This document shows positions 7,397 to 15,874 of a stretch of DNA of 47,989 nt, piece after piece; position 1 is the first letter of the stretch; every line of letters begins with the position of its first letter. The notes beneath the pieces are model-generated. The model saw nothing but the letters and a program-made list of their open reading frames with translations, did no database searches and had not been told where the DNA came from. The stretch lies in assembly GCA_049520215.1 (NCBI GenBank), contig JBEKPZ010000078.1:1-47989 (forward strand), given 5' to 3'. Source of the DNA: Bog-159 sp049520215 (lineage in GTDB: Bacteria > Acidobacteriota > Terriglobia > Bryobacterales > Bryobacteraceae). The position numbers and the translations under genes were made by a program.

Positions 7397-7780
7397 CTAC
7401 TCGGAAGCCCATGCAGCGATCTTGTCGATGACCGCGATGTTCGCCACCAAGCTGGACGTCAGATTATGCCTTTGCCTGATGAATTCCCCGCTGTTGTAAC
7501 TGAGCCGGACTTCTCCGTCGGCGTCCTCCCAGACCAGGATTTTCAAGGGTAGGTCCAGCGCGACCGTTGGGGCCGCCAGCATTAGGGGCGTGCCGCCCTT
7601 CGGATTCCCGAAGATCAGCAGTTTGGTATTGCGCATCGGCATTCCGGCCTTTTCAGCCTCGCCGCTGTGATCGATGACCGCGAAGATCTTCACGCCCTGG
7701 CTGTCCAGGATGCTTTTCAGCTTCTCAACGGTGGCATCCACGCTGTGGTGGCCGCGAATTGAAACGATACCTTCAGGCAT
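7397..7780 (-). CDS. DUF302 family protein
   Basis: The 127-residue protein matches the DUF302 pattern: HHSVDATVEKLKSILDSQGV, then KIFAVIDHSGEAEKAGM, TKLLIFGNPKGGTPLM, DLPLKILVWEDADGEV and a final LTSSLVANIAVIDKIAA. DUF302 proteins are small alpha/beta proteins of unknown biochemical role. Length is normal and no signal peptide is visible. It converges on the TonB_C gene with repeat copy B (about 7303-7343) between them. No strong ribosome site precedes the ATG. Confidence 0.85.
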   Translation of the reverse strand: MPEGIVSIRGHHSVDATVEKLKSILDSQGVKIFAVIDHSGEAEKAGMPMRNTKLLIFGNPKGGTPLMLAAPTVALDLPLKILVWEDADGEVRLSYNSGEFIRQRHNLTSSLVANIAVIDKIAAWASE

Positions 7781-8730
7781 GGGAGGCGTCTTATGCTAGC
7801 GCTTCAATCTCCACCGGCCCATGTTCTTGTTCAGGGCTCGAGCTATTGTACACCCCACCGCTTCGGTAAAGAGCAGGGAACTGTATGGAAGCTTTCGGTA
7901 GCGGTTTCCGGCCGGCGAGTGCGCGGATTCAGGCCCGTGTTCTTTCCACGTAGGACACCCGGACGAGCAACTCGTCGTTGGGGCTGGTGGCGGTTGAGGC
8001 CGGCTCTGGCCAGGGCGCGGGCGCCCCCAGGTTTTCACTGGAGATATCTCCGGCCGAATCGGTCACTATCCGATATATGAAGCGGACCGTCTTTACTGCG
8101 CTTGGGATTCCGTCGCGCCGGAGTAAGGGAGCGGACTCCGTGCGCCACTTGCGCGAATCTGGGGAGCTGAAGAGCGCGCGCCGACGTGCCATTGAGAGCC
8201 ACCGGGGAGCGTTCGCAGGCAACCCGTTGCTCGGACCCTTGAGAATATCGAGCGGCGCCGCGAAAAGGAGGACAATCCATTCGTCGGATTAAGCGTCGAG
8301 GATCGGATAATCGATTCGGAACTACGGGACCTGGAGCGCGCGACACTCGCTCACTAGATGGACGTTGGCTGAGAAGTCGGCCGGGATGGTCTCAAACTCG
8401 GTGCGGGTTGTCGTTGCCAAGAGGAGCTGTTGTGCGTGACGGCCAGCCGTGGTTCTTGGATTCTGCCAGCCACTATCACTCTCCGTGAGGTCACGCTTGG
8501 CTATGCCACCAAAGCGGGCTGGTCGCCTTGCGCAGCCTCATCGTTACTCACTCACGGTAGGCGTTTCGGACACACGGTCCTGAGCCTTCGGACGCGCATC
8601 TGCCTAGTTCAGCCTGGCGAGTTGTGGTTGCTGGTTTCGGCTGAGGGTCTGGACCTTACGCTGGTAAAGTGCCCGGCCGCGTTCCGGCGAACTCCTGGAA
8701 CCTTGGCGCCGGGTGTGCGTATGGACTGAC
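7781..8730. other. Long gene-poor stretch with repeat copy C
   Basis: No convincing gene in 950 bases. Repeat copy C lies at about 7895-7958. Just to its right on the minus strand an open frame (stop at 7929) ends NDELLVRVSYVERTRA, which resembles the short open tail ending copy A and may be a gene fragment. The remaining 8300-8700 shows short frames with no family resemblance. Confidence 0.35.
7895..7958. repeat. Dispersed repeat, copy C
   Basis: Matches copy A from GGTAGCGGT through GGCCGGCGAGTG, CGGATT-CAGGCC and CCACGTAGG with small indels. Its minus strand ends an open frame at SYVERTRA-stop. Confidence 0.5.
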
Positions 8731-10164
8731 ATGACTCCACGCAATTTCCTTGCGGCGACGGTGGTGTGTGCTCTTGCCGTACTGCCGATGCTACACGCCG
8801 CCACGCCGACTGAAGAGCACATCGCGCGCGTCGAAAACGGACTGCAGAAGCCTAACCGGCTGAAGGGCAGTCCGGCCGAGCCGATGAAGCTCGCTGAGCG
8901 GATGGAGCACTACAAAGTGCCCGGCGTGAGCGTGGCGGTGATTCATGCGGGCCGGGTGGAGTGGGCTCGCGGATACGGCCAGCGCGATGTCGAGAGCGGC
9001 GCGCCGGTGACGGCCGAGACGCTGTTCCAGGCGGCCTCGCTCAGCAAAGGCGTAGCGGCGACGGTGGCGATGCGGCTGGTCGAGCAGGGCAAGCTCAACC
9101 TCGACGAAGACATCAACGCGAAGCTGCGGACTTGGAAGGTCCCGGACAACGAATTTACACAAACGGAGAAGGTCACGTTGCGGCGGCTGCTGAGCCACAA
9201 CGCCGGACTCACCGTGCACGGCTTCCCAGGTTACGCGCAGGGCGTGGCGGTGCCGTCGCTCGTGCAATTGCTCGACGGCAAGCCGCCCGCCAATACCGCG
9301 GCGGTGCGCGTGACCAAGGCGCCGGGCAGTGGCTTTAGCTACTCCGGCGGCGGGTACGAGGTGATGCAACTGCTGCTTGAAGACGTCACGGGCAGGCGCT
9401 TCGAGGATCTCGCCCGGGAGCTGATTCTCGATCCGTTGGGAATGAAACTAAGCGCATATGAGCAGCCGCTGGGAGGGGAGCGCGCGCGCAATGCGGCAAG
9501 CGCGTATCGTGGCGACGGCAAGGCGATTGCAGGGCGTTGGCACACCTATCCGGAGAAGACAGCGGCCGGGCTATGGACCACGCCGAGCGAGCTGGCGCAA
9601 TGGGTAATGGAGATCCAGAAGCCAGGCAAGGTGTTGAAAGCCGAAACGGTGAATACGATGCTGACCAAGAGCCCAGGCGACTACGGGCTGGGCATCGGGC
9701 TCGGTGAGATGGCCGGGCGCGCCTCGTTTTCCCATGGCGGCGCCAACGAGGGGTATCGCTGCCAATACTTCGCCTATCGCGATTCGGGCGAGGGCGCCAT
9801 TGTGATGACCAATGGCGACGGTGGCAGCGATCTCGCGAGCGAGATCCTGCGTGCTGTCGCCGTCGAATATGGCTGGGTGGACTATCTGCCCAAGGAGCGG
9901 ACTGTTGTGCAGGTCGATGCGGCGGTACTCGCGTCCTATGTTGGGGACTACGCATTTCCGGGTGGGCCCGTGGTGCGGATTCGCGTGAAGGATGGGCAAC
10001 TCACCTCGGCCATGGGCGTCGGCAGCATCGTGCTGCTTGCCGAGGCGCCGGATTCCTTCTTCGACATGGACGGGCACGCGCCGCCGACCAAGTTCGTGAA
10101 GGCAGCCGACGGAACGATGGAACTACACGCTGACGGTGGAGTGGCGAAACGGAAGAAGCCGTAG
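8731..10164 (+). CDS. Secreted serine hydrolase, beta-lactamase/penicillin-binding fold
   Basis: From the ATG at 8731 residues 1-24 form a signal peptide (MTPRNFLAATVVCALAVL). The class C beta-lactamase/DD-peptidase fold follows, with the nucleophile motif SLSK (Ser103, Lys106), a Tyr motif FSYSGGGYEVMQ near residue 204 (the usual YxN replaced by YSG), and FSHGGANEGY near residue 340 in place of KTG. The last 80 residues resemble the small C-terminal domain of such serine hydrolases. These enzymes act on peptidoglycan-type amides, beta-lactams or esters; a specific substrate or resistance function cannot be read from sequence. Length (477 aa) fits esterase/PBP-like members. An upstream in-frame start at 8713 would spoil the signal peptide. 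Confidence 0.85.
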   Translation: MTPRNFLAATVVCALAVLPMLHAATPTEEHIARVENGLQKPNRLKGSPAEPMKLAERMEHYKVPGVSVAVIHAGRVEWARGYGQRDVESGAPVTAETLFQAASLSKGVAATVAMRLVEQGKLNLDEDINAKLRTWKVPDNEFTQTEKVTLRRLLSHNAGLTVHGFPGYAQGVAVPSLVQLLDGKPPANTAAVRVTKAPGSGFSYSGGGYEVMQLLLEDVTGRRFEDLARELILDPLGMKLSAYEQPLGGERARNAASAYRGDGKAIAGRWHTYPEKTAAGLWTTPSELAQWVMEIQKPGKVLKAETVNTMLTKSPGDYGLGIGLGEMAGRASFSHGGANEGYRCQYFAYRDSGEGAIVMTNGDGGSDLASEILRAVAVEYGWVDYLPKERTVVQVDAAVLASYVGDYAFPGGPVVRIRVKDGQLTSAMGVGSIVLLAEAPDSFFDMDGHAPPTKFVKAADGTMELHADGGVAKRKKP

Positions 10165-10288
10165 GAGCGCGGCGAGCCGGTCTTGAGAGGGGCGGCTTTG
10201 GCACCGCAGACATATTGTAAACAGGGGGAATACCCGAACAACCAATCTAACGTTCCATGTTCGATGCTTTTATTTTGTTGGTATTACG

Positions 10289-10364
10289 TGGTGAGCGCGG
10301 AGGGAATCGAACCCACAACCTAGTGATTAAGAGTCACTTGCTCTGCCAATTGAGCTACGCGCCC
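10289..10364 (-). tRNA. tRNA-Lys (anticodon CUU), attachment site of the element
   Basis: The minus strand folds as a cloverleaf: acceptor GGGCGCG with CGCGCTC (one G-U), D stem GCTC/GAGC, anticodon stem AGTGA/TCACT around loop CTCTTAA (anticodon CUU), variable AGGTT, T loop TTCGATT, discriminator A and an encoded CCA. The T stem GTGGG/CCCTC has one T-T mismatch. The 5' part, through the anticodon stem, lies in the 44-bp repeat also present at 19193-19236, so it was supplied by the inserted element. The stop codon of the integrase frame lies inside the tRNA. Confidence 0.93.
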
Positions 10365-10365
10365 G
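10322..10365. repeat. Left 44-bp direct repeat (att, intact tRNA side)
   Basis: Identical over 44 bp to 19193-19236. It covers the tRNA-Lys from its 5' end through the anticodon stem plus one flanking base. Outside these limits the two sites differ at once (flanks ACCT/TACC here, CTGA/CTTG there), as expected for the core of a site-specific recombination event. Confidence 0.92.
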
Positions 10366-11550
10366 TACCTTTAAATACAGCTGCTTGCGAGGATTTTGCG
10401 GATTTCCGTTTCTTGACTGTGGGGATCTTTGTGGGGGGCATTGACCCTTCGGTCGGCTCTTTGGTTTCCGCTTCGGCTTGCTCGAACTTCTCAGCGTTCA
10501 GGCTTTCAAGCCGATGAAAGGCCCGGTCCAGACCCTCTGGCGTCGGGTGTACATACCGCTGCGATACCGTCACGCTGCTGTGTCCGGCAATCTTCATGAT
10601 GCTGAAAGCGTCCGCGCCTGCCTCGCCCAACCAGGTTAACATGGTGTGCCTCCACGAATGTATCACGAAATCAGCGGGCATTTTTAGACCTGTGCGCACG
10701 TCATCGTGCTGATGGTCGAGGGATGACACCAAGAACGCCGCCGCATCGCTTTCGCTGGGGAAGGTCCAGGCCGAATTGACCCCGGCCTTCCGGGCCTTCA
10801 ACATCTCAGCCGCGCGCGCCGTAAGCCGGAGATTGCGTTTAGCGTTGCGCGACTTCCCGCCCCGTATGACGATATAGCCGTGCTTCGCATGAACTGCCGT
10901 CTGTAGACGCACGTCCGGCCATTGCAAGCCCACGGCCTCACCGGGCCGCACGCCTGTTTCGAGCATCAGAACCGCCACGTCCCGGAGTGGTTGAGGCGCG
11001 GCCTCCAGGTACCTCGGTTCGACCGCGTGGCTCAGAACGAATTCCCGGTTGTGCTCACCACGTAGCAGCCGGATACGCGGGATGCGATCCAACAGCCGCC
11101 ACTCTTGCGCCAGCCTTAGCAAACGCCGGAGCGTTGCAAGCTCCCGGTTGATGGAGGCAACCGACAGAGGCTTTCCCCGCCGCGATGGTTGCCGCGCCCG
11201 CCGTTGCTTGTAGCCGTCAATCACGGCTTCGTCAATGGCATCGAGCCGCGCGCTCGATAGCTCGGCATCCGCCAACAGCCGCCGCATTTCCTTCTTGTGG
11301 GAAATCGACCGTCGCCGGCTTGTCCGCACCGCGTCTCAATAGCACTCTGAAAACGCGGCGCGAAGTCCACGAGTGTAGGCGCCGCCGGCCGTTAGTGGAT
11401 GCCGGCCTCCCCCTTCGCCAGCCGAACCCGATGCGCGGCCTCGATCTGGCGAGCAACCTTGTCATTGCCGGTACGGGCGCTTTCGCGGATGCGCTCGCCG
11501 TTGAAGCTGAACTCGTACCAGTAGACGTCCCCACGCTTGTAGATGGACAT
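10355..11550 (-). pseudogene. Decayed tyrosine recombinase (integrase)
   Basis: The N-terminal arm-binding domain starts at an ATG at 11550 (MSIYKRGDVYWYEFSFNGER) and reads to an in-frame TAA at 11392 after AKGEAGIH. The same frame continues past it with LVDFAPRFQSAIETR, then reading must shift twice (DKPATVDF in one frame, then MRRLLADAELSSARLDAID). The rest, to a TAG at 10355, is intact: GVRPGEAVGLQW (Arg), GGKSRNAKR (Lys), HSWRHTML (His and Arg), GHSSVTVSQRY (His and nucleophile Tyr). Such enzymes cut and join attachment sites. A truncated catalytic part could be made from a GTG at 11329, but without the arm domain it is probably inactive. It lies directly 5' of tRNA-Lys and overlaps it by 10 bp. 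Confidence 0.88.
10418..10438. promoter_or_regulatory. Candidate integrase arm-type sites, left
   Basis: Two TGTGGGG blocks start at 10418 and 10430 (12 bp apart), about 55 bp inside the left repeat and within the integrase 3' coding region. The same pair at the same spacing occurs inside the right end at 19045 and 19057. Paired short repeats near both ends are typical of arm-binding sites of tyrosine integrases; binding is inferred. Confidence 0.4.
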
Positions 11551-11556
11551 ACAGCC

Positions 11557-11735
11557 TTACTCTCCCTTCGCCGCCGGCTTCTCTTGGTGGTTCCAGCGCT
11601 CCGCCGCGGCCTTTACGGGCAACCTCAGGAGCGCTACTCGGGCGTGAGTTCTTGGAGCCTGGCTTTCCCGCTCGCCTTGCCTCCCTTGCGGCAGATTTGC
11701 GGAAGATACTCTGAGACTGCGCTCTTGCGGGCCAT
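11557..11735 (-). pseudogene. Broken small GRKGG-type gene upstream of integrase
   Basis: An ATG at 11735 opens MARKSAVSEYLPQICRKGGK, continues ASGKARLQELTPE and stops at TAG. Beyond the stop, shifted frames give VARK and KAAAERWNHQEKPAAKGE ending at TAA 11557. Together this is the outline of small basic proteins with RKGGxASGKxR...LTPEER...AARARW often found beside integrases. An inserted stop and small indels separate the halves. The remnant ends 7 nt before the integrase ATG, so the two were probably one transcription unit. Confidence 0.65.
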
Positions 11736-11821
11736 ACTTGCTCTCAATGCTAAAGCCGTTTGAGGAACAACTCGAGCTGGTTCTGAGGCTCTGAGGCAGC
11801 CAACTCCGCCAGCTAACCATT

Positions 11822-12477
11822 CTATGCCAACTCCTCCGCCCCCCTCACGAACCCGCCGAACTCGAACTCGCAGGCCTCCGCGAAGTTGCAGTGCTTACGG
11901 CTGCAGAGATTGCTTCCGCGGTTGGGCAAATAGATCCCCTCGCGCATCGCCTCCCGCACGAGCGGATACAACTTCTCCGTCATCTTCAGATCCGCCGGCG
12001 ACACCGTATACTCCTGCGTAATCACCTGGGCGCTTTTAGTGGCCACCGGCGTATCCACGCGCGCCTTCCCGTTAGCGCCGCGGCAAAGCTTCGCGTACGT
12101 AGCCAACTGAAACGCATAATCGGCGTTGACGCCCGTAGGCTTCCGCGTCGACCCCGCGCACCGGCACGCCGCCGATGACGCCCTGTCCGAAAGTTCGAGC
12201 GCGGCCGGCTCGATCTCCGGCGCGACTTCGTCGAGGTACTTCCGTGTGAGCGTGGCGGCCTGGTGCTTGAGCAGGTCTACGTTCTCATCGGCGCCGAAGG
12301 CGGCGCCCGCCGCTTCGCGGTCCCAGGCATCCTCGAAGCACGCCTGCAGGTCGTGGGATCGGGCGAACCGCCGTCCAACTTGGCGCGGAAGAACGCTTCG
12401 GCCATCTGGTGCACGACGCTACCGCGCACCAGCGAGCCGTTAGGCGGATCGGGCAGGGGAGTGGCAGGTTGTGCAAT
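11822..12477 (-). pseudogene. PD-(D/E)XK (RecB/Cas4-like) nuclease pseudogene
   Basis: The 5' part reads PPNGSLVRGSVVHQMAEAFF then RAKLDGG, like the first helix of RecB/Cas4-type nucleases. After a frame change come LQACFEDAWDREAAG and KHQAATLTRKYLDEVAPEIE, then another shift (VIGGVPVRG). From there the sequence jumps to STRKPTGVNADYAFQLATYA and ends with an iron-sulfur-like cysteine cluster (LCSRKHCNFAEACEFEFGG) before the stop at 11822. The strand carrying the catalytic Asp and (D/E)XK is missing, consistent with an internal deletion. The true 5' end is unclear; I place it near 12477. It fits the cargo of a decayed phage or integrative element. Confidence 0.65.
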
Positions 12478-12577
12478 TATTAAATTCTGTAATGAACGCG
12501 ACCCGAGCGACTGGGGTGGATGTATGAAGGCGCAGTTATTAGGAGGCCAAAAAATGGAGATTGGAACGGAAACACAC

Positions 12578-15484
12578 TCAGGAGTTCTGTAGAGTCTCCA
12601 GTTCTTGTTCGTAAATACGTTCCAAGTGTCGTGCCAGGCCAACTGTGTCGCAGGCGGCCGAGGCACGCAGCCGATCCCGCAGGTTCCGCCGCAATTCCGC
12701 CAGGCGGGCTGGGGTCTCGGCGTCCTGCGCCAGCGAAACTGCCATGGAAATATAACTCTCGAGGTCGGTCGCCACAAATTCGCCCAGGCCCGCGGCGAGC
12801 AATAACGATTCGCTGGTCCGCGCTGCCCAACGGTCGCCGGAAAAAGTGATTACGGGCACCCCCTGCCAGAGGGCCTCCGTAGTGGTGGTGCCTCCACTAT
12901 AAGGAAACGTGTCGAGCGCCACGTCCATTCTTCCGTAGGCTTGCAGGAATTCATCGTGCTCCGCCGGGCCTTCCAGAACAAGTCGCTCGCCGGCGACCCC
13001 CTCGTGCTCGAACCGGCTGCGGACGAAATTTCGCATACCCTCCGCCACGAGCCCAGCGTTCTTCAGCAGTAACGTAGACGCCGGCGCCTGCCGCAAAATC
13101 TCACTCCATGCCGAGATCAAGTCTGGAGTGATTTTGTATTGCGAGGCCAAGCAGCCGAACGCCAGCGGATTACCAGGCTGCAACGATGGGGGCGCCGTCA
13201 CGTCCGGCGTCGCGTACCCCACCTCGAACGCCAGGTAGGTGCCGGGCACGCGTGCGATCCTCTCGCAGTAAAACTGTTCCTCCTCCGGGGGGATGACGAC
13301 CGCATCGCCCACCAGGCAATCGTAGGCATCCATTCCGCTGGTTGCGTAAAGGTTGAACCAGCCCACGATCGGTGCTACGGGCCGGGCCGCCAGCAGCGGC
13401 AAACGCCACTCCGCGCTGTAGCCGTTCAAATCCACCAGCACGTCCACGCCGCTTTGCGTGATCAGCTCCGCGGCAGCCGGATTGGAAAGCCCGGAAATAT
13501 CGTGGAAGATATCGTCCGGATGGCGCCGGTACTCCGCGCCTATCGTTCGCTCCGGCATGTCGGAAAACAGGTGGACCTGGACGTTCTCGCGGTCGTGCGC
13601 GTGAATCACGCCCCATACAGGTTTCATCCAGGTTCGCTGGTGGAAGAGAACCGAAAGATAGCCGATGCGCAAACGCCCGTCTCGAACCCTGTGCCGCGAT
13701 GCGCGATTGACAGCCGGCAACGCCCTGCGCGCCCAGTCCTGCCTGACAGCCAGGATCGTCGCGTTTGTCGCTCTCGGACTGCCGGGCACAATGGCGGCGG
13801 CCCTCGAACGCGAGTCATTTCCGATACCCACCGCCGACGCCTGGGCGAACGCATCCAGCGCTTCGTCCACTTGTCCGGTGTGGAACAGCGCATAGCCCAG
13901 GTTGTGATGTGCTTCCACCCACTGCGGGCGCAGCCACGCAGCCTGCCGAAAGCGTTCCGCGGCCGCGGCAAATTCATCGCCATCACGCGCCATGCAGGCG
14001 GATGCGAACCAAGCGCGCGCCAGGTCGGGCTGGCCGGCTATGGCTCTATCGTAGGCCGCCGCGGCTTCCGCGCGACGTCCCATCGCGGCCAGAGCATCGC
14101 CTAGGTCGCACGCCAGTCCGGGGTCCTGCGGCATTTGATGGACGGCGCGCTCCAGAAACGGCAGAGCTTCGGCCGGGCGTCCTAATGCGGTTAAGGTCTG
14201 CCCCAGCGCCGCCAGCGAATCGTCGTGCCCCGCTTCCGCGTCCACCGCCCGCTCGAAACACGCCGCGGCATCCTCCAGTTCGCCGGCCAAGCGGTGAAGA
14301 TTGCCCAGGCTATAGTGGGCGATTGCGAAGCTGGGATTGATGCGCAAGGCAGTGCGGTAGGCCGCGGCGGCCTCAATTGCGCGGCCTGCCTTTTTGAGAA
14401 TGTCCCCCAAGTTGACGAAGTAGTCTGCGCTTTCGGCGATCGCAATGGCCTGGCGAAAGCTACCCTCCGCGCCCGCCGCATCGCCTTGCGCCGACAGTGA
14501 GAGGCCTAGCAGGTTCCAACAGTGGGCATTGCCGGGCCTCACCGATAACGCCTGGCGGAACAGGTGAGCGGCCTGTTCGTTCGACCCCGTTTGCTGCGCG
14601 ACGACCCCCAGCAGATAGAGCGCATCGGGTTGATGCGCATCTCGCGCGAGTACCGCGCGGTATTCCGCCGCCGCCTCGTCCAATTGCCCGGCACGGTGGC
14701 GAGCCCATGCGGCATTCAGATTATCTACTTCTGCTCCCTCACCGGGCGCTAACCAGACACGCTCCAGTACGGGTGCGCGAGCCATATTTCGGGCGTAACA
14801 AACTGCGGCTTCTGCCGGGCGTCCCAATGTCGCCAGTGCGTCCCCCAGATCGCACGCCAGACCGGCGTCGTCGGGCATTTGGCGGACCGCACGCTCCAGA
14901 AACGGCAGCGCTTCGGCCGGCCGTCCCAGAGCGTTCAACGTTTGTCCTAGCGCTGCCAGCGAATCGCCATGGGCGGGCTCCGCATCCACCGCCCGCTCAA
15001 AACATGCCGCGGCCTCTTCCAGCGCGCCAGCCGTGCGGCGCAAATTGCCCAGACTATAATGCGCGCCTCCGCACCCCGGGTCGATGCGCAAGGCAGCTTG
15101 GTAGGCCTCGGCAGCCTCGTCTGTGCGGCCGCCTGCTTTCAGAACATTACCTAGGTTGAGGAAGTAGTCCGGATTCGCCGTGATCGCGATGGCCTTGCGG
15201 ATGCATTCCTCCGCGCCTGCCGAATCGCCTTGGGCTGCCAGCGCGAGCCCCAGCAAATTCCAACAATATGCGTGGTCCGGCTTCACCGCGACCGTCTCGC
15301 GGAACAAGCGGGCGGCCTGCGCGTTCTGGCCGGTCTGGTGCGCCACGACTCCGAGCAAATAAAGCGCGTCGGGTTGACGCGGATCGCGCGCCAGTACCGC
15401 CCGATATCCCGCCGCCGCCGCCGCCAATCGCCCTGCACGGTGATGCGCCGTAGCTTCTCTCAGTTCGTCCGTTTCCGTCCCCAT
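12578..15484 (-). CDS. Large TPR protein with OGT/SPINDLY-type glycosyltransferase domain
   Basis: The start at 15484 (MGTETDELREATAHHRAGRL) is chosen because TPRs begin there; the 45 upstream codons look unrelated. Two superblocks of TPRs, each 248 residues, occupy about residues 15-510 (15442-14699 and 14698-13955), followed by further TPRs. The C-terminal half is GT41-like: VDVLVDLNGYSAEW, VAPIVGWFNLYATSGMDAYD, DAVVIPPEEEQFYCERI, FGCLASQYKITPDLISAW and DTFPYSGGTTTTEALWQG. GT41 enzymes transfer sugars such as GlcNAc from UDP-sugars to protein Ser/Thr while the TPRs hold the substrate. Target and sugar are unknown. The gene is intact although its neighbours in the element are broken, which suggests selection or later arrival. 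Confidence 0.88.
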   Translation of the reverse strand: MGTETDELREATAHHRAGRLAAAAAGYRAVLARDPRQPDALYLLGVVAHQTGQNAQAARLFRETVAVKPDHAYCWNLLGLALAAQGDSAGAEECIRKAIAITANPDYFLNLGNVLKAGGRTDEAAEAYQAALRIDPGCGGAHYSLGNLRRTAGALEEAAACFERAVDAEPAHGDSLAALGQTLNALGRPAEALPFLERAVRQMPDDAGLACDLGDALATLGRPAEAAVCYARNMARAPVLERVWLAPGEGAEVDNLNAAWARHRAGQLDEAAAEYRAVLARDAHQPDALYLLGVVAQQTGSNEQAAHLFRQALSVRPGNAHCWNLLGLSLSAQGDAAGAEGSFRQAIAIAESADYFVNLGDILKKAGRAIEAAAAYRTALRINPSFAIAHYSLGNLHRLAGELEDAAACFERAVDAEAGHDDSLAALGQTLTALGRPAEALPFLERAVHQMPQDPGLACDLGDALAAMGRRAEAAAAYDRAIAGQPDLARAWFASACMARDGDEFAAAAERFRQAAWLRPQWVEAHHNLGYALFHTGQVDEALDAFAQASAVGIGNDSRSRAAAIVPGSPRATNATILAVRQDWARRALPAVNRASRHRVRDGRLRIGYLSVLFHQRTWMKPVWGVIHAHDRENVQVHLFSDMPERTIGAEYRRHPDDIFHDISGLSNPAAAELITQSGVDVLVDLNGYSAEWRLPLLAARPVAPIVGWFNLYATSGMDAYDCLVGDAVVIPPEEEQFYCERIARVPGTYLAFEVGYATPDVTAPPSLQPGNPLAFGCLASQYKITPDLISAWSEILRQAPASTLLLKNAGLVAEGMRNFVRSRFEHEGVAGERLVLEGPAEHDEFLQAYGRMDVALDTFPYSGGTTTTEALWQGVPVITFSGDRWAARTSESLLLAAGLGEFVATDLESYISMAVSLAQDAETPARLAELRRNLRDRLRASAACDTVGLARHLERIYEQELETLQNS
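13955..15442 (-). repeat. Tandem 744-bp internal duplication in the TPR region
   Basis: Copy 1 (15442-14699) and copy 2 (14698-13955) encode parallel 248-residue blocks with matching landmarks: YRAVLARD-x-x-QPDALYLLGV, WNLLGL-x-L-x-AQGD, HYSLGNL-R-x-AG and LAALGQTL-x-ALGRPAEAL. The last part of block 1 (ARNMARAPVLERVWLAPGEG) has diverged from block 2. The period follows from counting residues between the two HRAG landmarks. Confidence 0.85.
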
Positions 15485-15556
15485 GCCCCAAGAATTATAG
15501 CCGAATTTGGCAACGGGGCGGGGAAGCGGCCGCGCGATCGCGGCGGCGTTTTCCGA

Positions 15557-15746
15557 GATCGACGCGCAGAGAATTGCGGGTCGAAAACGCTGATCTAAGT
15601 GCATCACCTGATGGAACAATCAATGGTGGGAGTGCCTCGGTGATCGGCTCCGACTGCTGGGGAATTATAAACCGGCGCAAACTGGGGAATTTTCAACCGG
15701 CAATGACAAAGGTCGTTCCCGATGCGCAATTCTCTGCGCATCGATC
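15557..15746. mobile_element. Small IS-end-like remnant bounded by inverted repeats
   Basis: The segment 15557-15577 is matched in reverse complement by 15726-15746 with one mismatch in 21. Between them are two direct copies of GGGGAATTNTNAACCGGC starting 25 bp apart (15657 and 15682), a pattern that reminds me of the repeated ends of IS21-family elements. No transposase frame is present. It lies upstream of the TPR/OGT gene start and may affect its expression. It is either a MITE-like element or a deletion remnant. Confidence 0.45.
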
Positions 15747-15874
15747 TTGCTCGGGCGAGAGGTGTACGAAGAAACCCAGACGGAAGGCCCGCACCGGACG
15801 CTTAAACCTTGCGCCGCTAAATTTTCCGTCGTTTTGCGCAGGTTAAAGCGGCTGGATGTTTCGGCCAGTCCGAA

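Noticed and set aside
12554..12592. A 12-residue plus-strand frame with a very strong AGGAGG ribosome site
   Set aside because: It ends inside the 3' end of the convergent TPR/OGT gene and has no conserved content; a purine run can arise by chance. It is too short to support.
15485..15619. Longer N-terminus of the TPR/OGT protein starting at 15619
   Set aside because: The extra 45 residues show no TPR or signal content, and the stretch overlaps the left arm of the IS-like remnant.
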